DNA of 64,000 nt, taken from NCBI GenBank assembly GCA_903842345.1, contig CAIMLR010000030.1, positions 62,001 to 126,000 on the forward strand, read 5' to 3'. Positions 19,654-27,839 of the stretch are shown piece after piece (the first letter of the stretch is position 1; each line of letters begins with the position of its first letter). The position numbers were made by a program, and so were the translations under genes. The notes under the pieces were generated by a model. That model had not been told where the DNA came from. It worked only from the letters and a program-made list of their open reading frames with translations, and did not search any database. This DNA comes from an uncultured Myxococcales bacterium. GTDB lineage: Bacteria; Myxococcota_A; UBA9042.

Positions 19654-19683
19654 CAGCATTCGCCGCAGAGGTCGCGGGACTGC

Positions 19684-22600
19684 CTACTGGCCGTTCGTGA
19701 TGGTCAACGTGTAGTTCTGGCAGATCGTGCCGCTGCCCGGGTAGCGGCCAACGCGGACGTAGAAGTCGTCCGAGTTGTCCGAGCACCAGTTCATGCCCGG
19801 CAGGCCGGCGGGCGGCTGGTTCGGCAGGCTTTGCACGTTGATGCAGTTGCATTCACCACCGACTTCCGGGAGCGGCGACGGCTGCGTGAAGCCGCTGGAG
19901 GCGCCCTTGACGGTCTGCGGGCCGTACGGCGGCTTGCCGCTGAACGCGACGGTCCAGCCGGTGTCCGCCTCGTTGCTGCAAAGAAGGGACGTGCCGCCGC
20001 AGCTGTGTTTGTACAAGTCCACCGTGAACTGGCCGTCCGGGTTGCCCGAGAGCCAAACGTGGACGTTGAACGGGTCGCAGCTGCCGGACGCGTCGCTGGA
20101 GTCGATGGCCTTGAAGTGGAACCAGTCCCCCGGTTCGCCCGGCATGATGTTGCCCGTCTTGATGACCGTCGCGCCGCCGTCGTCGTAGATGTAGCCGAGG
20201 TCGACCGGCGAAACGCAGCTGTCGCCCAGGATGCCGTAGAAGTTGTCCGCTTTGCATTCGCAGCCGTTGCTCGCGATGCCGTCGGCGTCGAACCACGACG
20301 CGTAGCACTGCGGGATGCATTTGCCGCCGACGCACGAGGGCGTGCCGTTCACCGCGTCGCCGCACATCACGGACGGCAGCTGTTCGTCGGTCTTGCCGTT
20401 GCAGTCGTCGTCAATGCCGTTGCAGATTTCTGACGCGTTGGGATGCACTTCCTTCAGCGCGTCGTTGCAGTCGCCGGCTTGCGACGCCGAGAAGAATTGC
20501 CCGTTCACGGTGCTCGGCTTGCACAACGACTGGCCCGCGCCGGTGCCGTAGCCGTCGCCGTCCACGTCGACGTAGAACATCGTGTTCGTCGTCGGTTCAT
20601 CGGTCAGACCGTTGCAGTTGTTGTCGATGCCGTCGCCGCAGATTTCAAACGCGCCTGGGCTGACAAGCGGGTTCTTGTCATTGCAGTCCTTGGCGTTCTG
20701 CTGGGTCGACGTGTTCGGGTACAACGGTCCGCACTGACACGCCCAGTTGCTGGCGTACATGTCGCCGTAGCCGTCGTTGTCAAAATCCGGGTAGAAGTTG
20801 CTGCAGCCAATCGAGTTGGGCGGGTCGACCAGGCCATCGCAGTCGTTGTCGATGCCGTCGCACTTCTCCGCGACGCCGGGATGGATGCCATTGTTCTTGT
20901 CCTGGCAGTCGCCGCCTTGCAGGACCTTCCAGATGCCGTCGGCGCTGCAGAGGCACTTGGTTGAAGTGGCGACGTCGCCGTAGTTGTCGTTGTCTGAATC
21001 CGCGTAGTAGACGACGCAGCCGATGGCGTTGGGGTTGTCGACGATTCCGTCGCAGTCGTTGTCCTTGCCGTCGCATGTTTCCGCGTTGCCCGGCTTGATC
21101 GTCGGGTCGGAGTCGTTGCAGTCGCCTGGTTTGGTCGTCGAGTACGCGCCAGTCTTGGCGCACAGGCACTTGGCCTTCGCCGTGTTGCCGATGCCGTCAA
21201 AGTCGGAGTCCGAGTAGTACACGGTGCAGCCGTCCGCGTTTTCTTCGTCGATCTGCTTGTCGCAGTTGTCGTCGATGCCGTTGCACTTCTCCTTGGCGCC
21301 CGGGAAGACGAGCGACAGCTTGTCGTCGCAATCGTCGCCCTTGAAGGTGTTGTACGGCATCGCCAAGCCGCAGACGCATGCCTTGGTTGCTGGGTCGCCG
21401 TAGCCGTCCCCGTCTGCGTCCTTGAAAGCCATCACGCAGCCCTGCGCGCCGGGATCGTCGATGATGCCGTTGCAGTCGTTGTCCAACGCGTCGCACACTT
21501 CAACCGCGACCGGGCTCACGTTGGCCTTGGTGTCGTCGCAGTCGCCGCCAATCGTCGCCGTCCATTTGTCCGTCGCGTTGCACAGGCAGAGCGCCTTCTT
21601 GCTGTCGCCAAAGCCGTCCTTGTCGTAGTCGGCGTAGAACGTCGAGCAGCCAAGCGCGTTGTTGTTGTCCGTCAGGCCGTCGCAGTCGTCGTCAATGTTG
21701 TTACAGACTTCCGTCATCGCCGGATTCATCTTCGGGTCGTTGTCGTTGCAGTCGTTGCCCTTGGAAGTCGTGTACGTCGCGCTCGGTCCGCACAGGCACG
21801 CGGCCTTGCCGGCGCCGTAACCGTCTGAGTCCGCGTCCTTGTAGAAGCTCGTGCAGTTCAGCGCGCCTTCTTCGTCCTGCTTGCCGTTGCAGTTGTCGTC
21901 AATGCCGTTGCCGCAGACTTCCTTGTTGCCCGGAAAGACGTTCTTGTTGCTGTCGTTGCAGTCGCCGCTCACGGTCGCCGTGAAGATGCCCGCGGGTGCG
22001 CAGAGGCACTGCGAGTTGAACGTGCCAACGCCGTCCTTGTCGCCGTCCTCGTAGAAGAGGTTGCAGCCCACGGCGTCGGTCGCGCCGCTGTCGGTGTAGC
22101 CGTCGCAGTCGTCGTCGATGTTGTTGCCGCAGATCTCCGGCTGGCCCGGGTGGATCTTCGGGTTGCCGTCGTCGCAATCCGCGCCCACGTACTTGCACGC
22201 CTTGGTCTTGCCGACGATGACCGCGGTCGCATCGCAGTAGCCGTCCTTGTCCTCGTCGCACGTCTCGTCGGTCTTGCCGTTGCAGTCGTTGTCGATGCCG
22301 TCGCAGATCTCCGCGGCGGACGGCTTGACGAGGTTGTTCGTGTCGTCGCAGTCAGTGGGCGAAGTGGAGGAGAACAGGTCCAACGCCTTGCACAGGCATT
22401 GGTTTTCGCCGCCGGTCGCGGGCGAGTTGCCAAAGCCGTCCTTGTCGGAGTCCTTCCAGAACGTCGTGCAAAGCGATGCGCCGGCTTCATCCGTGGCGCC
22501 GTCGCAGTTGTCATCCAGGCCGTTGCAGACTTCCGCGGTCGGCGACTTGGCGTCGCAGCCGGTCAACCCGCTGGGCTGGCACTGGCGGCCGCCCGTGCAC

Positions 22601-23535
22601 GCGCCGTACTTGTTCTTGCTCGTGCAGTTGGTTGTGAGGCCCAGCGCTTTGGCCTGGTTGGAGCATTCGCACGCGCCGCTCTTCTTCATGCACTGGTTGC
22701 CGGAGCCGCCCGCGCCGGAGACGCCGTTCGCGGTGCCCTTGGCGTTCTTGAGGCAGTAGTAGCCAAGCGGGCATTCCGCGTCGAGCCCGGTCGCGCAGGT
22801 GCCGCCGCAGAAGTTGCCCGAGTCGCCGTACGACAGGCAGAGGCCGGTCGTGTCGCCAGGCGAATGGCACTGCGAGTCGTCCGTGCACGGGTCGCAGGTG
22901 TGCACGAGGTTGGGCACGCAGCCGTACACGGGGTCGCCCGCCTGCGCGACGTTCTTGCAGCCCCAGCCGCCGGGGCAGCAGGTGTTGGTGCACTGCCGCG
23001 TGCAAACCTTGCCGTCGGGCGTATCGACGCAGTAGCCAAAATCGCATTCGTCGTTGGTTGCGCAGGACGCGCCGGCGGTGCCCTTCAGCGGGGCCTGCGG
23101 GAATTCACACGCGCTGATTTCCTCGACCACATCGATGTCAATCGCGACGTCCGTGCCAATGAGGATGTCCGTGTCGCCGCCGTCGATCGCGTCGGTCAAT
23201 GCGTCGACGTCGCCCGCGTCGATGTCGTCGGTCGTGTCGATAAGCCCGTCGCCGTCGATCGCGTCCGTCGTGTCGAGATCCGTGCCGTCGGGCAACTCCA
23301 CATCGTCCGTCGTGTCGACCTCGGTCTCTGGGCCTTTCGTGTCCTTGGTGTCGTGGATCTTGACGTCGGTATCGCCCGTCCCATCGCCTTCGGCGACTGC
23401 CGAGCCGTCGTCAGTGGACGCCGGACTGCTGCAAGCGGAAGCAGCGGCGATCAACGCGAGCGCCGACAACGACGCCAAGCTGCGCGAGAAAATCGAACAA
23501 GATTGAGCGCATAGATGCATCAACGGACGTGACAT
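19684..23535 (-). CDS. 1283-residue MopE-type lipoprotein with eleven metal-binding repeats
   Basis: The signal ends in AAASAC (lipid Cys35). About 110 residues rich in Asp, Thr and Ile form a tether. A Cys-rich head follows (CTRQCTNTCCPGGWGC, CDPCTDDSQC, CECSNQAK), then eleven repeats of roughly 65 residues. Each repeat has the MopE motif (for example EICNGIDDDCNGKTDE), a calcium-type DxDxDGYG loop and a CxC pair. The last ~200 residues are a non-repeated beta-rich domain (DWFHFKAIDSSD, HVWLSGNPDGQFTVDLY) of the pre-peptidase C-terminal kind. Paralogous to the gene at the left window edge. In the family's name protein, MopE, the motif binds copper; here the metal and role are inferred. Likely long, stiff and surface exposed. 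AGGA lies eight bases before the ATG. Confidence 0.88.
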   Translation of the reverse strand: MSRPLMHLCAQSCSIFSRSLASLSALALIAAASACSSPASTDDGSAVAEGDGTGDTDVKIHDTKDTKGPETEVDTTDDVELPDGTDLDTTDAIDGDGLIDTTDDIDAGDVDALTDAIDGGDTDILIGTDVAIDIDVVEEISACEFPQAPLKGTAGASCATNDECDFGYCVDTPDGKVCTRQCTNTCCPGGWGCKNVAQAGDPVYGCVPNLVHTCDPCTDDSQCHSPGDTTGLCLSYGDSGNFCGGTCATGLDAECPLGYYCLKNAKGTANGVSGAGGSGNQCMKKSGACECSNQAKALGLTTNCTSKNKYGACTGGRQCQPSGLTGCDAKSPTAEVCNGLDDNCDGATDEAGASLCTTFWKDSDKDGFGNSPATGGENQCLCKALDLFSSTSPTDCDDTNNLVKPSAAEICDGIDNDCNGKTDETCDEDKDGYCDATAVIVGKTKACKYVGADCDDGNPKIHPGQPEICGNNIDDDCDGYTDSGATDAVGCNLFYEDGDKDGVGTFNSQCLCAPAGIFTATVSGDCNDSNKNVFPGNKEVCGNGIDDNCNGKQDEEGALNCTSFYKDADSDGYGAGKAACLCGPSATYTTSKGNDCNDNDPKMNPAMTEVCNNIDDDCDGLTDNNNALGCSTFYADYDKDGFGDSKKALCLCNATDKWTATIGGDCDDTKANVSPVAVEVCDALDNDCNGIIDDPGAQGCVMAFKDADGDGYGDPATKACVCGLAMPYNTFKGDDCDDKLSLVFPGAKEKCNGIDDNCDKQIDEENADGCTVYYSDSDFDGIGNTAKAKCLCAKTGAYSTTKPGDCNDSDPTIKPGNAETCDGKDNDCDGIVDNPNAIGCVVYYADSDNDNYGDVATSTKCLCSADGIWKVLQGGDCQDKNNGIHPGVAEKCDGIDNDCDGLVDPPNSIGCSNFYPDFDNDGYGDMYASNWACQCGPLYPNTSTQQNAKDCNDKNPLVSPGAFEICGDGIDNNCNGLTDEPTTNTMFYVDVDGDGYGTGAGQSLCKPSTVNGQFFSASQAGDCNDALKEVHPNASEICNGIDDDCNGKTDEQLPSVMCGDAVNGTPSCVGGKCIPQCYASWFDADGIASNGCECKADNFYGILGDSCVSPVDLGYIYDDGGATVIKTGNIMPGEPGDWFHFKAIDSSDASGSCDPFNVHVWLSGNPDGQFTVDLYKHSCGGTSLLCSNEADTGWTVAFSGKPPYGPQTVKGASSGFTQPSPLPEVGGECNCINVQSLPNQPPAGLPGMNWCSDNSDDFYVRVGRYPGSGTICQNYTLTITNGQ
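20383..22533 (-). repeat. Eleven MopE-type repeats
   Basis: The region encodes eleven copies of the core CNGIDDDCNGxxDE, spaced by 60-70 residues. The copies have diverged at nucleotide level, so this is an old array and not a recent expansion. Two copies extend the core by one residue (CGNGIDDNCNG and CGDGIDNNCNG). Confidence 0.85.
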
Positions 23536-23585
23536 CGGCGAGTCCTACCGTGGGGCAAAACGACGCGACATAGCGCCGTGTTGCC

Positions 23586-23614
23586 ATCGTATCAGACACA
23601 GGACCCCTGAACAA
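23586..23614 (-). promoter_or_regulatory. Candidate promoter of the large MopE-type gene
   Basis: Read on the minus strand, TTGTTC (23614-23609) and TACGAT (23591-23586, 4 of 6 matches to the -10 box) are separated by 17 bases. They lie about 50 bases before the start codon, a normal leader length. Confidence 0.35.
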
Positions 23615-23687
23615 ACAGCAATTCACGGAACTTTGTGACACAGGCGGACGAGTGGGGTATCGTCGCCCCGTGAAGTCGGGGGAGTGG

Positions 23688-24848
23688 ATGCGAAGGCGGT
23701 TCGGTGCGATTCAGTGCGGCGGTTTGGCGGTTCTCGTCGGTTGCCTCGTCCAGATGGTCGGGTGCAGCGCGGCGACGAGAGCGCCGTTGAACAGCGCCAA
23801 AGTGACGCGATCATCGGTGTTCACCGAATCGGAGAGCCATTGCCTGGCTGGCGACCTCGCCGACTGCACGCGCCTGGACGGCCGATTGGACGAAGCCAGC
23901 GGCCTTGGCCCGGACTTCGCCAAGGCCTCGCTCGTGCTCCTCGATGCCTGCCGCCAGGAACGACGGGAGAGCTGCGCGCGGGTCGGCCAGTCGTGGCGAT
24001 TCGGTATCGGCGCCTCACGCGACCCGGCCAAAGCCGCCGACGCGTTTTCAACGGCGTGCAAAGCGGGCAGCGCGCTCGCCTGCGCGTGGTGGGGCGAACT
24101 GTATGCCCGCGGCGCCGGCTCCAGCCGCGATCCCAGCCTCGCACTGAAACTCTTCACCATGGCATGCGAGAAGCAGGAGCCGCGCGGATGCACGGGCGCT
24201 GCGCTCGCACTCACGGATGGCGCAGGCGCGCCGGTCGACGTGGCACAGGGCGTCCAATGGCTCACGGCCGCGTGCGACGGCGGTTACGGCCCCGCGTGCG
24301 TCCACCTTGGCGCGATTTACGAAACCGGCCATGGCGTCGAGCGCGAACGCCAGCGGGCGCTCCGATACTTTGAGCGCGGTTGCGACCTGGGCGCCGGCGC
24401 CGGTTGCCTCGCCATGGGCGTCGCCTACCGCTTTGGCATCGGTCGTTCGCAAGACCCGGAATCCGCCATCGAGTCCTTCAGCAAAGCCTGCAACGACGGC
24501 CACGCCACCGCGTGCATGCAGCTCGCGGACTTTCAGGAAGTCGGTGACATGTGCGACGTCGAACCGCGCAAGGCCATCGCGTCGCGCGACAAGGCCTGCC
24601 AGTTGGGCGCCGGCGGAGCGTGCCTGACGCTCGGCGAATCGTGCAGCCGCGGTGAAATCAAGTACTGCACCGCGGAGTATGAATCGCTGTACTTCATCCG
24701 CGCGTGCGGCAACGGCGCACTCCACGCCTGCCGCATGGCCGGCGAAGCGTACGAAAAAGGCCGCGGCGTCAGCGCTGACCCGGTCAAAGCCAAGGAACTG
24801 TTCAAGAAAGGCTGCGCCAGCGGCGACACACAGGCTTGCGGAAGGTAG
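23688..24848 (+). CDS. Sel1-repeat, Cys-rich lipoprotein
   Basis: The ATG at 23688 has GGGGGAG upstream; an in-frame GTG at 23652 would add 12 residues before the signal. The lipid cysteine is Cys26 (QMVGC) or Cys19 (VLVGC). The remaining ~360 residues are Sel1-like/TPR-type repeats of about 36 residues. Most helix pairs carry paired cysteines (for example ACKAGSALACAWWGELYARG and GCDLGAGAGCLAMG), as in the disulfide-bonded Hcp proteins of Helicobacter. Such solenoids are protein-binding scaffolds. One unit near residue 300 (DKACQLGAGGACLTLGESCS) is shorter. Convergent with the MBL gene, only 14 bp between stops. Confidence 0.88.
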   Translation: MRRRFGAIQCGGLAVLVGCLVQMVGCSAATRAPLNSAKVTRSSVFTESESHCLAGDLADCTRLDGRLDEASGLGPDFAKASLVLLDACRQERRESCARVGQSWRFGIGASRDPAKAADAFSTACKAGSALACAWWGELYARGAGSSRDPSLALKLFTMACEKQEPRGCTGAALALTDGAGAPVDVAQGVQWLTAACDGGYGPACVHLGAIYETGHGVERERQRALRYFERGCDLGAGAGCLAMGVAYRFGIGRSQDPESAIESFSKACNDGHATACMQLADFQEVGDMCDVEPRKAIASRDKACQLGAGGACLTLGESCSRGEIKYCTAEYESLYFIRACGNGALHACRMAGEAYEKGRGVSADPVKAKELFKKGCASGDTQACGR

Positions 24849-24862
24849 CGCAGCAGCAGCGC

Positions 24863-25750
24863 CTAGTCGAGCTTGAGTTCCAGACCTTCCCGCGCCGCAA
24901 ACGTAAACAACTGGCTGCCAAACATCCGCGCACGCGCCCGGCATTGCTGGACAATCGCCTCAACGTCCGCGTCGCTGTGCATCGGGTCGTGGTGGAAGAG
25001 CGCCAACTGCTTCACGCCCGCCAACACCGCCAGATCCACCACGGTCGTCGCGCGCGGATGGCCCCAGCCCACGTGCTTGGGATACTCCAAATCGGTGTAC
25101 TGCGCGTCCGCGATCAGCAGGTCCGCGCCGCGCACAAACTCCACGAGCGACTCGGGCACTTCCCGCTGCTTTTCCAGCTCCGCCTGGATCTCGTCAAAAG
25201 TCCTGGCCAACGTGAGGTCGATCTCGTTGTCGGTCGCATACACGACCTTCACGCCGTTTTTCTCCAGTGAATACGCGTAGCTGGTGCCAGGATGGCGCTG
25301 TTCAAACCAGCGCACGCGCACGCCGTCGATCGGCCGCTTGCCGTTGTCGAGGTCCGTGGCCATGATGTGCGAACGCAATTCACTGAAATCGACCGGAAAG
25401 TAGTCACTGCGCATCTGCCCGCTCAGCAGGCTGTGAAAGCGGTGATCGCCCGCCGAAGTGCCGTAAATGTTGCACGTGTTGACCGGGATGTACGCCGGCG
25501 TGAAGAACGGGAAGCCCTGGATATGGTCCCAGTGCATGTGGCTGAACAGAAAGTGCGCCGTGATGTTGGGCATGCCGCGGCGCAGCAAATCGACGCCCAA
25601 TTCCCGCAGCCCCGTCCCGCCGTCGCAGACAAAAAGCGTGTCGTCGACGCGAATTTCCACGCAGCTCGTGTTGCCGCCGTACTTGTTGGTGGTCCGGCCA
25701 GGCGTTGGGATGGAGCCGCGTGTGCCCCAGAAGCGTACGAAGAACGCCAT
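24863..25750 (-). CDS. MBL-fold metallohydrolase (RNase Z/PhnP-like)
   Basis: Reading from the ATG at 25750 (GGAGCCAAT upstream) gives 295 residues. The metallo-beta-lactamase motif HMHWDH is at residues 71-76, preceded by VCDGGTGLRELG. Further ligands are in HPGTSYAY, YATDNE and FHHDPMHSD. The N-terminus VRFWGTRGSIPTPGRTTNKYGGNTS is characteristic of a bacterial subgroup annotated as ribonuclease Z/phosphodiesterase-like and often seen near signalling domains. The FHA-domain gene ends 61 bp upstream on the same strand, so the two are probably an operon. A role in cyclic-nucleotide or phosphodiester signalling is possible but unproven. Confidence 0.88.
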   Translation of the reverse strand: MAFFVRFWGTRGSIPTPGRTTNKYGGNTSCVEIRVDDTLFVCDGGTGLRELGVDLLRRGMPNITAHFLFSHMHWDHIQGFPFFTPAYIPVNTCNIYGTSAGDHRFHSLLSGQMRSDYFPVDFSELRSHIMATDLDNGKRPIDGVRVRWFEQRHPGTSYAYSLEKNGVKVVYATDNEIDLTLARTFDEIQAELEKQREVPESLVEFVRGADLLIADAQYTDLEYPKHVGWGHPRATTVVDLAVLAGVKQLALFHHDPMHSDADVEAIVQQCRARARMFGSQLFTFAAREGLELKLD

Positions 25751-25811
25751 ATTGGCTCCATTGCGGTAGAATCGCCGGCTGGCGCACGCTGCCCGTATCC
25801 GACTGCGGCGG

Positions 25812-26183
25812 CTACTTCCCTTCGTGGTAGATGAACACCGCGCTGCCCAACTGCAACGTGTCGCCGTCGCGTAGCACCGCGGAATGCACCCGAATTTCAT
25901 TCAGGTACACACCGTTTGAACTGTCCAGATCGATCACCCGATACGTCCCTTGATACCGCTCCAGCCGCACGTGGGTCCGGGAAAGCGACGGCGACGGAAT
26001 GTGGATGTCCGTCTCAGGACTGCGGCCCAGCACCAGTGAGTCGCCCGCCAGCTCCAGGATCGCCGGCGATCCGGGGCCGCGAATCTGCTGCAACACGTGC
26101 GGCCGCGAAAACGGCATGGCCTGAAGCAGCGGGATCTCCGCTTCTTCTGTGTGCCAGCCGCTATGCTCGTTTTCGTGGCTCAT
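25812..26183 (-). CDS. Small FHA-domain protein
   Basis: The 123-residue protein has a short N-terminal extension and one forkhead-associated domain. The phosphothreonine-binding residues are all present: GRSPETDI (Arg), LSRTHVRLE (Ser and His), and DLDSSNGVYLN (Asn-Gly). FHA domains read Ser/Thr kinase output, and two such kinases are encoded at 45005-49615, so it could be a partner, though nothing in the sequence links them. I chose the ATG at 26183, as upstream sequence looks non-coding. The ribosome binding site is weak (GACGAAG). Confidence 0.85.
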   Translation of the reverse strand: MSHENEHSGWHTEEAEIPLLQAMPFSRPHVLQQIRGPGSPAILELAGDSLVLGRSPETDIHIPSPSLSRTHVRLERYQGTYRVIDLDSSNGVYLNEIRVHSAVLRDGDTLQLGSAVFIYHEGK

Positions 26184-26399
26184 TGGCTTCGTCAGGTAGT
26201 GGACCCTACGCAGGAATCCAAACGAGCGTAACGCGGCCTGCGGCGTGTCGCAAGCGGCGAGTGGGAAGCGACAGGCCGACGCGGGCGATTTCCGCGAGGC
26301 CGGACGCCGCCTGGAAACGCAGCAGCAATTCGCTGTGGCGGCGGACTGGCGCAACACACGCCACCGGCGTAGCATCGCGAAACCTTGGGGGAGGATAAC

Positions 26400-27836
26400 A
26401 TGTTCGAACAGCCAATCGATCGTTCCACTGCGCGCTTTTGGCGCCGGATCCTGACGGGAAGCGCCCTGCTCTTCCCCAGCCTCGCGTACGCGGCGGGCAT
26501 GGAGTACCCGGACAACGGCACCATCGCCATCGGCCGAGGTGGCGCGCACGCCGCCAATCCGGAAGATGGTCTCGCGTTCCAGTACAACCCGGCGGGCCTC
26601 GCCCAAGCGGTGCAACGCGGCTGGCACCTGTACATCGACGGCCGACTCGCGGCGCAAGCGGTCAAGTTCACGTCAGCGACGCCCGGCACTGTGCCGTCTG
26701 AGAACTCCGCGCCGCCGTTCTTCGCGCCATCGGGCGCCGTCAGTTACGGCTTTGGCGCGGTCGGCCCGCTTTCTGACCTGACGCTCGCGATTGGCGCGAC
26801 CGGGCCGTCAGCCATCGGCAAGACGCAATTCCCGGCGGACGGCGCCCAGCGCTACGCCATCGACCGCACCGACTACTTCATCGGCTACTACTCCGCCGCC
26901 GTCGCCGGCGCCTGGACGCGCGGGGACTTCTCCGCCCGTTTCGGCTTCACCGGCCAACTCGTCAAAGGCAGCGCCACCTTCTCGCAGGCCGTCTGGAGCG
27001 GCTTTGGCGAATACGACAAGGGCGCCAACAAGCCCACCAACACGGTCAACGACTCGCAGGCGACGTTCTCCGGCACGTCCGGGCTCATTCCAACGTTCGT
27101 TGTCGGCGCGGGCATCTCGCCGATCCGCGACCTCGACTTCGGCGTTTCCTACCGCCCGCGCATCGACTTCGACGCGCCTGGCACGTTGGATGTCGCGCTC
27201 TCCAAGACTGCAACGGACATCAAGGCGCAGACCAACGGCAACAGCGCGAGCCTAAAACTCAGCCTCGCCGCGATGTTGCGCGCGGGCATCGCCTACCGCG
27301 TGACGCCGCGCGTGCGCGTGGAACTGGACGGCGTTTGGGAACAGTGGTCGGCGCTCAAGGAAGTCCGCATCGCCACGCACGACATCACCGTCACAAGCGG
27401 CGTCAGCCTCGGCGGCACACCGCTGCCGGACATCGTCTTTCCGCACAACTTTCAGGACACCTACAGCGTGCGGCTCGGCAGCGACGTGACAATCGTGGAA
27501 GACCGCTTCGCCATGCGCGCCGGCTACGCTTTTGAGACCACCGCGGCACCCACGGCGTACGTCAGCGTCGATTTCCCCAACTGGCAGCGGCACATCGCGT
27601 CGATCGGCGCGAGCATGCGGATGTGGGGCGCGTGGCTGGACGTCGCCTACGCCCACCATTTTGTGCAGACCCAACACGTCACGGACAGCCAGGTCATGAG
27701 CCAGGTCTCGCCAAAGCTGGGAACGATGCCCGCATCGGTGCCGTCCGTGGTCGGCAACGGCACGTACGAAGCCGCGCTGGACGTGTTTTCGCTGTCGATC
27801 CGGATTCCGTTCGGGGAACTGCACCCGGCGTTCTAG
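26400..27836 (+). CDS. FadL/OmpP1/TodX-family outer-membrane transporter
   Basis: GGGGGAGGA lies five bases before the ATG. The 478-residue protein has a signal peptide (LLFPSLAYAAG). The FadL hallmark follows at the mature N-terminus: IAIGRGGAHAANPEDGLAFQ and YNPAGLAQ, which form the hatch. The remainder is a long 14-strand-type beta-barrel ending in SIRIPFGELHPAF, with a terminal Phe as in outer-membrane porins. FadL channels take up long-chain fatty acids and other hydrophobic compounds. An acyl-CoA dehydrogenase is encoded at 17395, but nothing suggests shared regulation. The stop lies three bases from that of the convergent gnd gene. Confidence 0.9.
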   Translation: MFEQPIDRSTARFWRRILTGSALLFPSLAYAAGMEYPDNGTIAIGRGGAHAANPEDGLAFQYNPAGLAQAVQRGWHLYIDGRLAAQAVKFTSATPGTVPSENSAPPFFAPSGAVSYGFGAVGPLSDLTLAIGATGPSAIGKTQFPADGAQRYAIDRTDYFIGYYSAAVAGAWTRGDFSARFGFTGQLVKGSATFSQAVWSGFGEYDKGANKPTNTVNDSQATFSGTSGLIPTFVVGAGISPIRDLDFGVSYRPRIDFDAPGTLDVALSKTATDIKAQTNGNSASLKLSLAAMLRAGIAYRVTPRVRVELDGVWEQWSALKEVRIATHDITVTSGVSLGGTPLPDIVFPHNFQDTYSVRLGSDVTIVEDRFAMRAGYAFETTAAPTAYVSVDFPNWQRHIASIGASMRMWGAWLDVAYAHHFVQTQHVTDSQVMSQVSPKLGTMPASVPSVVGNGTYEAALDVFSLSIRIPFGELHPAF

Positions 27837-27839
27837 CGC

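Larger units (their letters stand above)
19219..19683. other. 465-bp convergent gap bracketed by hairpins
   Basis: No convincing gene is present: the open frames here are short, lack ribosome binding sites and have no recognisable product. The gap has one strong hairpin near each end (19250-19280 and 19606-19653), each placed just after the gene that reads towards it. Confidence 0.6.

Noticed and set aside
19219-19683. Short open frames in the convergent gap, up to 220 codons including overlaps, as extra genes
   Set aside because: They lack ribosome binding sites and domains and overlap the flanking genes or hairpins.
22150-23514. A 454-residue plus-strand frame inside the large MopE-type gene
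   Set aside because: Ala/Val/Arg-rich mirror of the Asp-rich tether and repeats, with no recognisable domain.
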